NCBI GenBank assembly: GCA_031365665.1
Contig: JANLYO010000195.1
Span: 6,404 to 70,403 of the forward strand
DNA: 64,000 nt
Direction of reading: 5' to 3'
Source of the DNA: JANYCG01 sp031365665
GTDB lineage: Bacteria; Pseudomonadota; Gammaproteobacteria; Burkholderiales; Burkholderiaceae_C
In this document: one piece after another, positions 51,023 through 59,231 of the stretch
Layout: each line of letters opens with the position of its first letter
How positions within the stretch are numbered: the first letter of the stretch is position 1
The notes under the pieces: generated by a model
Told to the model about the DNA's origin: nothing
Databases searched by the model: none
What the model saw: the letters and a program-made list of their open reading frames with translations, nothing else
Program-made: the position numbers and the translations under genes

Positions 51023-53026
51023 TCAATCCACCCACACCACCAAATGCCGAATCGTAAAAGGCCCCAGCAATTCTGACACCTTGGCCTGCACGCGGCCACG
51101 GTCTGCCGCCGCCAGGGTGCCACGGGTGGCCGACAGCGTGACAGTGGCCAAAGTGCCGTGTGTGCCGTCTGCCCCCACATGCACCGCGATGCCGATGCCG
51201 TCCACCGCCACGGGAGCCAGCAAGGCAGCGAACACGTTTTGCGCAGCCATCCAGCGCAGTTGCGGCTTGAAGACTTTGCCCACGCCCGTCAGCGGAATCG
51301 CGTCGATGATCAACACCGCCACGGGGATTGCAGCGCGCTCAGGTGTACGCGCGCGCACCCACTCGTGCAACTCGGCTGGCGTGGCCACGGCACCCGGTTT
51401 GAGCTGCACGTAGGCCAGCGGCAGCTCGTCCACCCGCGCATCGGGCTGGCCAATCACCGCAGCCAGCGCCACCGCCGGATGTTGGTAGAAGATTTCTTCG
51501 ATCGGCATCGGGTCGATGTTGTGGCCGCCCCGGATGATCAGGTCTTTGGCGCGCCCGGTGATCCACAAATACCCTTCCGCGTCGAGCCGCCCTAAATCCC
51601 CAGAATTCACCCAACCGGGCTCAACGAACGCGTTTTTGTTGTGAGCGTCGTTCAAATAGCCGCTAAAAACACCAGGGCCTGCCATGGCCACCACGCCGAT
51701 TTCATTCGCCGCGCAGTCCCCGGCGAGGTGGCCGTTGGCATCGATCCGCACCACACGCACGCGACTGTACGGCACGGCGTGGCCGACCGTGCCCAGGCGC
51801 AGCGGGCGGTCGCCGTAGCTGATGGTGTGTACGCTGGCCGTCTCGGTCATGCCGTAGACCTCGAGCACAGGCACCTTGAAATGGCTGTGGAACTTCTCGC
51901 CTACGGCCACCGGAATCGCCGAGCCGCCGCCGCTGAAGATCTTGATGCAGCTCACGTCCACGTCGTCCCACGGAATCGCCGCCGCTGCCGCCAGCACAGT
52001 GGGCACGCCGCCAAACACCGGGCAGCGGAAGCGCGCGATCAGCTTCCAGACGTTTTTCACCGCCGCCGGGTTGCGCCAGCCTGACGCCGAGAGCACCACC
52101 AGGCTGCCACCCGCCGCCAGCGTAGTCAGCGCCTGCGTGAGCGCGCCACCCACGTGGTACAGCGGCAGGCCGAACAACATCGCGCGGCCCGGGCCCGAGT
52201 TGCCTTCGGTGTTCAGCATCACGTTGCACACCCAGGCCTGGTAGACCTGGTTTTCATGTGTGTGGCGCACCAGTTTGGGGGTGCCGGTGGTGCCGCCGGT
52301 GTGGAAGTAGGCCGCCACGTCGTGCCGGCCAATTTGGCGGCCTGATGTGAGCGTGTCGCCAGGATGTTTGCTGATTTCTGCGTCGAAGGAAAGGATTTCC
52401 TGGGGGCCGGTGTCGTTGGCGACTGCCTCTGCATCGCCGCCCACCAGCAGGATCGCCGTCAAACTCGGCACCTGCGCGCGGACGCGCTGCACTTTGTCCC
52501 AATAATCAGTGCCGGCGTTGGGGCCGTGTACCACCACCACTTTAGTGCCCGCTGCGTTCAAAATTTCGGCCAGTTGGTGGGGTTCCAAAAGCGGGTTCAC
52601 CGGGTTGGCGATGCCCGCCGCCTCGGCCCCAAACAGCGCGTAAAAGTTTTGCGGCATCAAAGGCAGCAGCAGGCTGACCACGTCGGTCGGCCCGACGCCC
52701 AGCGCCGTGAACAAATTGGCCGACTGCGTGACGCGCTTCAAAAACTCGGCATAAGTGAGCACTACGGCAGGCTCTGCCGGGTCGCAGGTTGGCAAAAACT
52801 GGATCGCCGGGGCCTCGGGGTTGACCCGCGCGCCGATCTGGATCGCTTCATACGTGCTGGCCGCCGCCAGACGCTCGGCCAGCGGCACTGCCTCAATGGC
52901 GGCCACGTCAGCAGCGCTGGCGAGCGAGGCCCGCTTGGCACCCATGGCGCGGTCGATCAGGATGGCGCGGGAAGATGAGGCAAGGGCGGCTGTAGAGGGG
53001 GCAGCGGTGCGGAACTGGTCAGGCAA
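51023..53026 (-). CDS. Acyl-CoA synthetase (AMP-binding, long form)
   Basis: 667-residue ANL-superfamily ligase. Motifs: AAYFHTGGTTGTPKLVRHTHENQ (P-loop), LEVYGMTETASVHT, WVNSGDLGRLDAEGYLWITGRAKDLIIRGGHNIDPMPIEE (hinge), and a C-terminal lysine in PLTGVGKVFKPQLR. The 100-residue extension after the lysine is beyond the usual end and unexplained. ATG 53026 gives a normal N-terminus. It stands alone on this strand; DUF488 gene lies 120 bases upstream. Fatty or aromatic acid substrate is not resolved. Confidence 0.88.
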   Translation of the reverse strand: MPDQFRTAAPSTAALASSSRAILIDRAMGAKRASLASAADVAAIEAVPLAERLAAASTYEAIQIGARVNPEAPAIQFLPTCDPAEPAVVLTYAEFLKRVTQSANLFTALGVGPTDVVSLLLPLMPQNFYALFGAEAAGIANPVNPLLEPHQLAEILNAAGTKVVVVHGPNAGTDYWDKVQRVRAQVPSLTAILLVGGDAEAVANDTGPQEILSFDAEISKHPGDTLTSGRQIGRHDVAAYFHTGGTTGTPKLVRHTHENQVYQAWVCNVMLNTEGNSGPGRAMLFGLPLYHVGGALTQALTTLAAGGSLVVLSASGWRNPAAVKNVWKLIARFRCPVFGGVPTVLAAAAAIPWDDVDVSCIKIFSGGGSAIPVAVGEKFHSHFKVPVLEVYGMTETASVHTISYGDRPLRLGTVGHAVPYSRVRVVRIDANGHLAGDCAANEIGVVAMAGPGVFSGYLNDAHNKNAFVEPGWVNSGDLGRLDAEGYLWITGRAKDLIIRGGHNIDPMPIEEIFYQHPAVALAAVIGQPDARVDELPLAYVQLKPGAVATPAELHEWVRARTPERAAIPVAVLIIDAIPLTGVGKVFKPQLRWMAAQNVFAALLAPVAVDGIGIAVHVGADGTHGTLATVTLSATRGTLAAADRGRVQAKVSELLGPFTIRHLVVWVD

Positions 53027-53147
53027 AACAGTCTCCTTTGGGCAGGATGGGCAGGGTGGGCGAGGTGTTGGGCAGGGCTTTGAACAAAACCATCAGCGGC
53101 AGGATTCGCGCCGCCGACCCCGTCCATCTTACCGGGCTGAAGCCGCG

Positions 53148-53555
53148 TCAGGGCGCGATTTTTGCGCCGTTTTCCACCAGCAGCGCGCGCAACACCGAAC
53201 GGTGGCACTGCGACGCGTCGGCGCAATAACAGCCGACCGAGAAGTTCGCCGTTTGAGACAGCTTTGCCAGCAGCCTGAGGGCGTGGCTGGCCTCTGGCGC
53301 GGCCATCTCGGTGCGGTATTTCTTGATGAACTTCGGCCACTCGCGCAGCCGCTGCACGTCGTCCAGGCCCTGCACGCCCTGCGCGAACTTCATCAGACCC
53401 ATGCTCGGCGCGAGTGTGGGAAACCACACGTCGTACCAGTTCTGAGCCGCAAACTGCGCCTTGGCCACCCCCCGAGGCGGCCTGCGCACGGTGCCCAGGC
53501 GCGGGCCTTCATCTGGCAGGCGGCTGGTGCCGAGACGGACGACGTGCAGGGCCAT
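53148..53555 (-). CDS. DUF488 family protein (YeaO-like)
   Basis: 135-residue DUF488 protein. MALHVVRLGTSRLPDEGPRLGTVRRPPRGV and the closing NFSVGCYCADASQCHRSVLRALLVENG are typical, with the CYCxxxxxCHR motif. The biochemical role of the family is unknown. It is monocistronic, and an AT-rich repeat lies right behind its start (53567-53620). Confidence 0.85.
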   Translation of the reverse strand: MALHVVRLGTSRLPDEGPRLGTVRRPPRGVAKAQFAAQNWYDVWFPTLAPSMGLMKFAQGVQGLDDVQRLREWPKFIKKYRTEMAAPEASHALRLLAKLSQTANFSVGCYCADASQCHRSVLRALLVENGAKIAP

Positions 53556-53566
53556 GGTGGACGCTC

Positions 53567-53620
53567 CTATTTATATAGCAAAATAACGCCATTCTACGAG
53601 ACCCAATGGCTGATTTGACA
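53567..53620 (+). repeat. AT-rich dispersed repeat, copy G (partial)
   Basis: TAGCAA at 53576, 17 bases ending CTACG, then AGACCCAATGGC. It lies just upstream of the DUF488 start, where a promoter would be expected. Confidence 0.55.
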
Positions 53621-53647
53621 CTGAACTGCTGTGGCGGCGCATGATTT

Positions 53648-53676
53648 TTGACAATTGTTGATACGTATATTAACTT
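53648..53676 (+). promoter_or_regulatory. Sigma-70-type promoter of lipoprotein gene
   Basis: TTGACA (53648-53653) and TAACTT (53671-53676) with a 17-base spacer. Transcription would start near 53683 and give a leader of about 165 bases. Confidence 0.5.
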
Positions 53677-53716
53677 TTAGTTTTTGCGCTTTCACGGTCC
53701 GGCTCAACGGGTTGGC

Positions 53717-53820
53717 GTGCGCGGCAAACGTCCCCCTTTTTGGGGATGCGTATTTTCCTGGAATGCCTAAAGTCACCACCGTGGCGAGGGTTAAGCCACG
53801 GCCCGGCATTACGCGCGCAC
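53717..53820 (+). ncRNA. Structured 5' leader, c-di-GMP-I-riboswitch-like
   Basis: GTGCGCG (53717-53723) pairs with CGCGCAC (53814-53820) as a closing stem. Inside are hairpins TCCCC/GGGGA (53731-53746) and CCGTGGC/GCCACGG (53779-53801) with a GAGGGTTAA loop. The run GGCAAAC, the GGGGATGCG after the first stem, GCCTAAA and GGGTTA recall the c-di-GMP-I (GEMM) consensus, but several consensus bases differ. A riboswitch is a hypothesis; the fold itself is clear. Confidence 0.4.
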
Positions 53821-53849
53821 CTCCAATTGACCCACCTTGAGGAGCCTCT

Positions 53850-55175
53850 ATGAAAACCGCATTTTTGAACTTGGCTTTATTGTTCGTGGCGCTGGCGAAT
53901 ACGGGTTGCGCGTATCTGACCACCTACACCAACGCCATTGACACTGAAAACAAGTCTTACGCCTTGGATATCAAGCAGCGGGTGGTGATTTCAAAGAACA
54001 GGCCGAATGAGACCAGCACTGTCACGGAGGCAGGCAAGGTCACTGAAACAAAGGAAGCTGGGTCTAATAAGTCAATCATCGTCACGGAGGGTGGCAAGAC
54101 CACCACGACGACGAAGACCGGCCAACGCGTCGTCTGCGCCGAACCCAGCCCTGATGCGCTGGCCGTTATCGGCGCATCTGCCAGCGCCAGCGCCACCACC
54201 GGTGCCACGGGCGACGTAGCCAATGTGACCGCTGCGCTTGCGGAAAGCGGGGCCTACGTCGGTTTGCGCACCCAGTCGATCCAGCTCCTGCGCGACGCGA
54301 TGTACCGCCTGTGTGAGGGCTACGCGTCTGGCGCCATCGATTCAGATGAGTATTCCGGCATGCAGCGGCGCTTTCAGAGCACCATGATGGGGCTCTTGGC
54401 GATTGAGCAGCTCACGCGGCCAGTTGTGGCCGCACAGGTGGTGTTGGCGGCTTCGGCGGGGTCAAGCGCCGGGGCGTCAGCGGGGGATGCTGCGGTGGAC
54501 AAAGCGCAAGGCCGGGTGGATACAACAACGACGGCCTTGACGACCGCGCAAGCCGCGCTGGATACCGCAACTTCAGCGGAAACCACTGCCGTCAGGAACG
54601 CGAAGGAAAACCGCGACAAACGCACCGCTGCGGCGGGAAAAACGCCGCCCGATACCCAAACGGTCACTGATCTGGACGCTGCGCACACGGCCCTAGCCCA
54701 GGCCGAAACCGATGCCCGCAATGCCAAAAAAGACGCAGATCGAAAAGTGAAAGCTGCCGAACTGGCCAAGCGTGATGCCGAAACGGCCTTGCGGGAGGCG
54801 AAATCCAAAGTGACGTCGACAGCTTCCGGCGTCGGCCAGATTGGCGACATGCGGGAAGCGTCTGCTCAGATTACCAAGTCACTCACCAAAGGTGTGACAG
54901 AAATCGTGGCCGAAATTAACTTAAGCTACACGCGCGACACCTGCATGCAGCTCTTGGTCAGTATGGCCAATAAGGGCGTAGCCGAAGAAATGGACAAACG
55001 GTTGTTGTTAAAAGAAGCAGCGAAAGACAATCTTGCCAAGGCGTTCGATGCTGCCCTCAATAGCTGCAAAGACGCTTTGGGCAAAGAGAAAACCAGCACA
55101 CTGACGAAGAAGCAGTTTGAAGAGGCCATGAAGGCGCTAAATGACAAACTAACGGCTCTGGAAGCCAAAAAGTAA
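53850..55175 (+). CDS. Putative lipoprotein with long coiled-coil region
   Basis: 441 residues. Lipoprotein signal MKTAFLNLALLFVALANTGC with the acylated Cys at residue 20. The central part (about 210-330) is Ala/Thr/Lys-rich with heptad-like patterning (AQAALDTATSAETTAVRNAKENRDKR; AETDARNAKKDADRKVKAAELAKRD) and should form coiled coil. A Ser/Ala-rich stretch follows residue 110. No catalytic motif is seen, and I do not recognise the family. TTGAGGAGCCTCT precedes ATG 53850, where GAGG-CCTC could form a small hairpin. It sits behind a structured leader, so expression may be ligand-controlled. Confidence 0.75.
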   Translation: MKTAFLNLALLFVALANTGCAYLTTYTNAIDTENKSYALDIKQRVVISKNRPNETSTVTEAGKVTETKEAGSNKSIIVTEGGKTTTTTKTGQRVVCAEPSPDALAVIGASASASATTGATGDVANVTAALAESGAYVGLRTQSIQLLRDAMYRLCEGYASGAIDSDEYSGMQRRFQSTMMGLLAIEQLTRPVVAAQVVLAASAGSSAGASAGDAAVDKAQGRVDTTTTALTTAQAALDTATSAETTAVRNAKENRDKRTAAAGKTPPDTQTVTDLDAAHTALAQAETDARNAKKDADRKVKAAELAKRDAETALREAKSKVTSTASGVGQIGDMREASAQITKSLTKGVTEIVAEINLSYTRDTCMQLLVSMANKGVAEEMDKRLLLKEAAKDNLAKAFDAALNSCKDALGKEKTSTLTKKQFEEAMKALNDKLTALEAKK

Positions 55176-55267
55176 GGTGCTGCCGCCTCGAAAATCTCTG
55201 GTTGGCGCGCAAAGCTCGCAAAACAATGCTTGTCACGCAATTTAACTTGACATTGACCGCCACAAAC

Positions 55268-55311
55268 TAAAAAGCCAATCGGCGCAAGCCCTGTTGCGCA
55301 TCGATGGGCTG
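55268..55311 (-). terminator. Rho-independent terminator of PEP-CTERM gene
   Basis: Minus strand: GCGCAA-cagggc-TTGCGC stem, an ATCG/CGAT extension below it, flanking GCC/GGC, then CTTTTTAG. It ends the PEP-CTERM transcript 17 bases past its stop. Confidence 0.7.
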
Positions 55312-55327
55312 GGTGGGCAGTGGAGGT

Positions 55328-55960
55328 TCAGCGCTGCTGTTCGCGGCGGCGCCGGGCGACCCAGATCAGCGCCAGGCCGGAGCCCAGAAGCGCCAGGCTG
55401 CCGGGTTCAGGAACATTGTTGTCGGTGGGCACCGTGGCGAAGGCCATTTTGTCCCCAATGTCATCGGTCTGGAAAAAATAAGGATTGGTCGGGCCGTCGC
55501 AAACCGCAGAGGTCGAGCGTGAACTTTCCAGGTGATTGCTACGCGCACAGGTGCTCCAGGCACCCGAGCTGTCACCCACAAAAAACAGGCCATCACCGAA
55601 CAGCAAAGTAATAGACCAGTTCGCGTCAACACCACCACCATGAAAGCCTGTGATGCTGCTGAGATTCGAATAGAAGTAGTCGCTGGGGCCGGCAAAGCTC
55701 ACGGTATAGGGGTCCACCAGGTTGGAGCCGCCATAGCTGAAAGAGTGCAACAAATCGATGCCGTTGCCACTTTCACGGGTGTTCAGGGTGCCCGTTACCT
55801 GATAGGTTTCTGTGTTGGCTGCCGCAGCACAGTCGGTGCAATTGGCCGTGAAGTTGTAGCTGTGTGGAATGACGATGGGGCTAGCCTGTGCCGATGGTTG
55901 AAGACCGAGGGCCAAAACGCCGCTCGCCAAAAGCTGAGCCGCAAATGTAACGATCTTCAT
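55328..55960 (-). CDS. PEP-CTERM sorting-domain exported protein
   Basis: 210-residue secreted protein. Signal peptide MKIVTFAAQLLASGVLALGLQPSAQAS; at the end the PEP-CTERM tail VPEPGSLALLGSGLALIWVARRRR, recognised by an exosortase. The mature part is rich in Tyr, Ser, Gly and Asn without catalytic motifs; a CTDC pair is present. ATG 55960 has GGGGAAA upstream. A consensus sigma-54 promoter sits 40-55 bases upstream, in keeping with RpoN-dependent PEP-CTERM genes of related bacteria. Exosortase itself is not in this window. Confidence 0.88.
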   Translation of the reverse strand: MKIVTFAAQLLASGVLALGLQPSAQASPIVIPHSYNFTANCTDCAAAANTETYQVTGTLNTRESGNGIDLLHSFSYGGSNLVDPYTVSFAGPSDYFYSNLSSITGFHGGGVDANWSITLLFGDGLFFVGDSSGAWSTCARSNHLESSRSTSAVCDGPTNPYFFQTDDIGDKMAFATVPTDNNVPEPGSLALLGSGLALIWVARRRREQQR

Positions 55961-55997
55961 GAGATATTTCCCCAAATATTTAACGAACACCTCTACC

Positions 55998-56014
55998 AAG
56001 CAATATGCAGGCCA
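55998..56014 (-). promoter_or_regulatory. Sigma-54 promoter of PEP-CTERM gene
   Basis: Minus strand TGGCCTGCATATTGCTT: GG (56013-56012), ten bases, GC (56001-56000). It matches TGGCACG-N4-TTGCTT except at two positions. Start near 55988, 28 bases before the ATG. Confidence 0.75.
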
Positions 56015-56102
56015 TCAAAAGAAAACATTTAAAATCAAATGCTTACAAACTTTTTAACGTAACGAATTGTATGGGTGTTAAATTTTTCGACACGGATCCC
56101 CG

Positions 56103-58961
56103 TTACAAATTCGGTGCCAGCAAGCGCTGCAAATCCTTTTCCGTGACCCCGCGCCGCGCCGCCAGATCTTTGAGCTGGTCGTCGCCAATCTTGCCGACGT
56201 TGAAATAAACGCTGTCCGGGTGCCCAAGGTAGAAGCCGCTGACGCTGGCGGCAGGCGTCATGGCGAGGCTCTCGGTGAGCGACATGCCGATCTCTTCACA
56301 TTGCAGCAGCGCAAACAGGTCTTTTTTCACGCTGTGGTCGGGGCAGGCGGGGTAGCCGGGCGCGGGGCGGATGCCTTGGTATTTTTCGGCGATCATGTCC
56401 ACGTTCGTGAGCGCCTCCTGCGGCGCGTAGCCCCATAAATCGGTGCGCACGCGGTGATGCAAGCACTCGGCGAAGGCTTCGGCCAGCCGGTCGGCCAGGG
56501 CTTTGAGCATGATGGAGGAATAGTCGTCCAGGTCGTCCTGAAAGTATTTTTCTTTCTTTTCGGCACCGATGCCGGCGGTGACGGCGAATACACCCACGTA
56601 ATCTTGCCCGGCCCGCGTTTCTACGCTATTTTGGCTGCTGGGCCTCGCATTGATTGCGTTATCAGATCCTGAATTAGCAGCATCTTCAGGCACCAGTGCA
56701 GGGGCCACAAAATCGGCCAAACAACGGCTCGGTCGCATGATGCCGTCAATCACCTGCTTTTCGGTTTGCTGGCGCAGGCCATGCCAGGTCAGCGCGACCT
56801 CGGTGCGCGACTCGTCGGTGTAGAGCGCGATGTCGTCGTCATTCACGCTGTTGGCGGGGTACAGACCGATCACGCCGTTGGCGGTGAGCCAGCGGCCCTC
56901 GATCAGGCGCTTCAACATGCGCTGGCCGTCGGCGTAGACGCGCACGGCTTCGGTGCCCACCACCTCGTCTTTCAAGATGGCCGGGAAGGGTCCGGCCAGA
57001 TCCCAGGTCTGGAAGAAGGGGCCCCAGTCGATGTATTTGGCCAATTCGGCCAGGTCAAAGTTTTTGAACACGCGCCTGCCCAGAAACTTCGGTTTGACGG
57101 GGCGGTGTTGCGACCAATCGACGGGCGTTTTGTTGGCGCGCGCTTTGGCCAGTGGCCACATCGGCGTGACCTTCTTGTTGGCATGTTGCAGACGCACCTT
57201 CTCATAGTCGGCATTGAGCTCCGCTACGTATTGGGTGGCCCGATCCGACAACAATGACTGCGCCACTCCGACGCTGCGTGAGGCGTCCGGCACATACACC
57301 ACCGGCCCTTCGTAATGCGGCGAAATCTTGACGGCGGTGTGCACCCGCGAGGTGGTGGCGCCACCGATCAGCAGGGGGATTTTGCGAATTCGGAAGTGGT
57401 CGTCCTTCTGCATTTCCGCCGCAACGTATTGCATCTCCTCCAGGCTGGGGGTAATCAGGCCGCTGAGACCCACAATGTCGGCACCTTCCACCTTGGCGCG
57501 GGCCAGAATCTCGTGGCAGGGAACCATCACGCCCATGTTGATGACTTCGAAGTTGTTGCATTGCAAAACCACCGTGACGATGTTCTTGCCGATGTCGTGC
57601 ACATCGCCTTTCACAGTGGCGATGATGATCTTGCCCTTGGTGCGCACATCGCGGCCGGCGGCTTCGTCCTGCTTCTTTTCTTCTTCAATGTAGGGGATGA
57701 GATGCGCCACCGCCGACTTCATCACGCGGGCGCTCTTGACCACCTGGGGCAGAAACATCTTGCCCTGGCCGAACAGGTCACCGACGATGCTCATGCCGGC
57801 CATCAGCGGGCCTTCGATCACATGCAGCGGACGGCCGCCGTCCTTCAGCAGCTTCTGGTAGGCCTCTTCGGTGTCTTCGACGATGAAGTCGGTGATGCCA
57901 TGCACCATGGCGTGGGCCAGGCGCTGCTCCACCGCCACGGGCTTCTCGGCATTGCCGCGCCAGTCGTTCTTCTTGCTCTCGTCCTTGGCGCCGGCACGGG
58001 CGGAGTCGGCAATTTCGACCAGGCGCTCGCCCGCATCGGCGCGGCGGTTCAGCACCACGTCTTCCACGCGCTCGCGCAGGACCGGTTCAAGCTCGTCATA
58101 TACCCCCACCATACCCGCGTTGACGATGCCCATGTCCATGCCGGCCTTGATGGCGTGGTACAGGAACACGGTATGGATCGCCTCGCGCACCGGGTCGTTG
58201 CCACGGAACGAAAAACTCACGTTGCTGACGCCGCCGGACACCTTGGCCCCCGGCAGGTTGGCCTTGATCCAGCGCGTGGCTTCGATGAAATCAACCGCGT
58301 AGTTGTTGTGCTCTTCAATGCCAGTGGCCACGGCGAAGATGTTGGGGTCGAAGATGATGTCTTCAGGCGGGAAGCCCACTTCGTCCACCAGAATGCGGTA
58401 AGCGCGCTCGCAAATCTCGGTCTTGCGCGCGTAGGTGTCGGCCTGGCCTTTTTCGTCGAACGCCATCACCACAGCGGCAGCGCCGTAACGCCGCACCAGC
58501 TTCGCCTGGTGTTTGAACTGCTCAACGCCTTCTTTCATCGAGATGGAGTTGACGATGCCCTTGCCCTGAATACAGCGCAGGCCGGCTTCGATGACCTCCC
58601 ACTTCGAGCTATCGACCATGATCGGCACGCGGGAAATGTCGGGCTCAGAAGCGATCAGGTTCAAAAACCGCACCATCGCGGCCTTGCTGTCGAGCATGGC
58701 CTCGTCCATGTTGATGTCGATCACCTGGGCGCCGTTTTCCACCTGCTGGCGGGCGACCGACAAAGCTTTATCGAACTCGCCGTTCAGAATCATCTTGGCG
58801 AACGCTTTGGAGCCGGTGACGTTGGTGCGCTCGCCAATGTTGACAAACAGCGTTTTGTCGTCGATCAGCACCGGCTCCAGGCCGGACAGGCGCATGGGAG
58901 CGACGCTGCTTTCGGCATCTTGCGCGGCTGGGTTGGACGTGACGTGTAGGGCGTTGGGCAT
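56103..58961 (-). CDS. metH: Cobalamin-dependent methionine synthase, lacking the homocysteine domain
   Basis: 952 residues covering the pterin, B12 and reactivation domains only. It starts MPNALHVTSN and soon TLFVNIGERTNVTGSKAFAK (pterin domain); GDVHDIGKNIVTVVLQCNNF is the B12-binding histidine loop (DxHxxG); RPAPGYPACPDHSVK belongs to the AdoMet reactivation domain. The roughly 330-residue N-terminal homocysteine domain is absent and must be encoded elsewhere, a split known in Burkholderiales. Between CLADFVAP and DYVGVFAVTAG an in-frame insert of about 28 residues appears. ATG 58961 has AGGTGAG upstream and lies behind an SAH riboswitch; GTG 58970 would add three residues. Confidence 0.94.
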   Translation of the reverse strand: MPNALHVTSNPAAQDAESSVAPMRLSGLEPVLIDDKTLFVNIGERTNVTGSKAFAKMILNGEFDKALSVARQQVENGAQVIDINMDEAMLDSKAAMVRFLNLIASEPDISRVPIMVDSSKWEVIEAGLRCIQGKGIVNSISMKEGVEQFKHQAKLVRRYGAAAVVMAFDEKGQADTYARKTEICERAYRILVDEVGFPPEDIIFDPNIFAVATGIEEHNNYAVDFIEATRWIKANLPGAKVSGGVSNVSFSFRGNDPVREAIHTVFLYHAIKAGMDMGIVNAGMVGVYDELEPVLRERVEDVVLNRRADAGERLVEIADSARAGAKDESKKNDWRGNAEKPVAVEQRLAHAMVHGITDFIVEDTEEAYQKLLKDGGRPLHVIEGPLMAGMSIVGDLFGQGKMFLPQVVKSARVMKSAVAHLIPYIEEEKKQDEAAGRDVRTKGKIIIATVKGDVHDIGKNIVTVVLQCNNFEVINMGVMVPCHEILARAKVEGADIVGLSGLITPSLEEMQYVAAEMQKDDHFRIRKIPLLIGGATTSRVHTAVKISPHYEGPVVYVPDASRSVGVAQSLLSDRATQYVAELNADYEKVRLQHANKKVTPMWPLAKARANKTPVDWSQHRPVKPKFLGRRVFKNFDLAELAKYIDWGPFFQTWDLAGPFPAILKDEVVGTEAVRVYADGQRMLKRLIEGRWLTANGVIGLYPANSVNDDDIALYTDESRTEVALTWHGLRQQTEKQVIDGIMRPSRCLADFVAPALVPEDAANSGSDNAINARPSSQNSVETRAGQDYVGVFAVTAGIGAEKKEKYFQDDLDDYSSIMLKALADRLAEAFAECLHHRVRTDLWGYAPQEALTNVDMIAEKYQGIRPAPGYPACPDHSVKKDLFALLQCEEIGMSLTESLAMTPAASVSGFYLGHPDSVYFNVGKIGDDQLKDLAARRGVTEKDLQRLLAPNL
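56626..56692 (-). repeat. Possible dispersed-repeat insertion within metH
   Basis: Minus strand TGCTAATTCAGG, then ATAACGCAATCAATGCGAGG, CCCAGCAGCC and AAAAT. It resembles copy G (ATAACGC, CGAGxCCCA). The spacing to a TAGCAA hexamer is not kept, so membership is tentative. It coincides with a stretch of residues not found in other MetH proteins that I recall. Confidence 0.4.
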
Positions 58962-58985
58962 GCATCTCACCTGTCGAATAGTTCA

Positions 58986-59073
58986 GGTGAGCGCCGTTGA
59001 AGTTTGTTATAACTTGTTCCAAGCCTGGCCGGTTTCCGCATCCATCTGCAAAACCCGCTGCAACGCTCCTTGG
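58986..59073 (-). ncRNA. SAH riboswitch upstream of metH
   Basis: On the minus strand CCAAG (59073-59069) starts stem P1 and pairs with CTTGG. GGAGCGTTGCAGCG follows, then GGCCAGGCTTGG, then CGGCGCTCACC (to 58986), in which CGCTC can pair with GAGCG to form the pseudoknot. This agrees with the SAH riboswitch consensus. Just downstream CTCACCTG (58991-58984) can instead pair with CAGGTGAG (58973-58966), which holds the metH ribosome site. Ligand binding would free that site, so SAH should switch translation on. Confidence 0.9.
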
Positions 59074-59196
59074 AGGGCTGATTTTAACCGATACCCATAG
59101 ATCAGACTGACATTTGCGTCCATAAAATACGGCGGCGTGTCAGCTCTAAGGTAGGATGACTCGACCAAACTGACGGGATTTTCAAGTCGAATTCTT

Positions 59197-59216
59197 CACT
59201 GTACAAAATAACAGTA
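59197..59216. promoter_or_regulatory. LexA-like dyad before the restriction gene
   Basis: CTGT-N8-ACAG at 59199-59214, extended to ACTGT/ACAGT, lies 17 bases before ATG 59232. It could bind LexA or a dedicated repressor. It overlaps the likely promoter region. Confidence 0.45.
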
Positions 59217-59231
59217 AACTATTGCCGCTAC

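Noticed and set aside
53594..53923. Minus-strand 109-codon frame over the lipoprotein leader
   Set aside because: It has no domain or ribosome site, and the plus-strand promoter, leader fold and lipoprotein gene explain the region.
58986..59073. Cobalamin riboswitch before the B12-dependent metH
   Set aside because: No B12-box-like sequence is present. The element fits the SAH riboswitch core (GGAGCGTTGCAGCG, GCCAGGCTTGG, CGGCGCTCACC).
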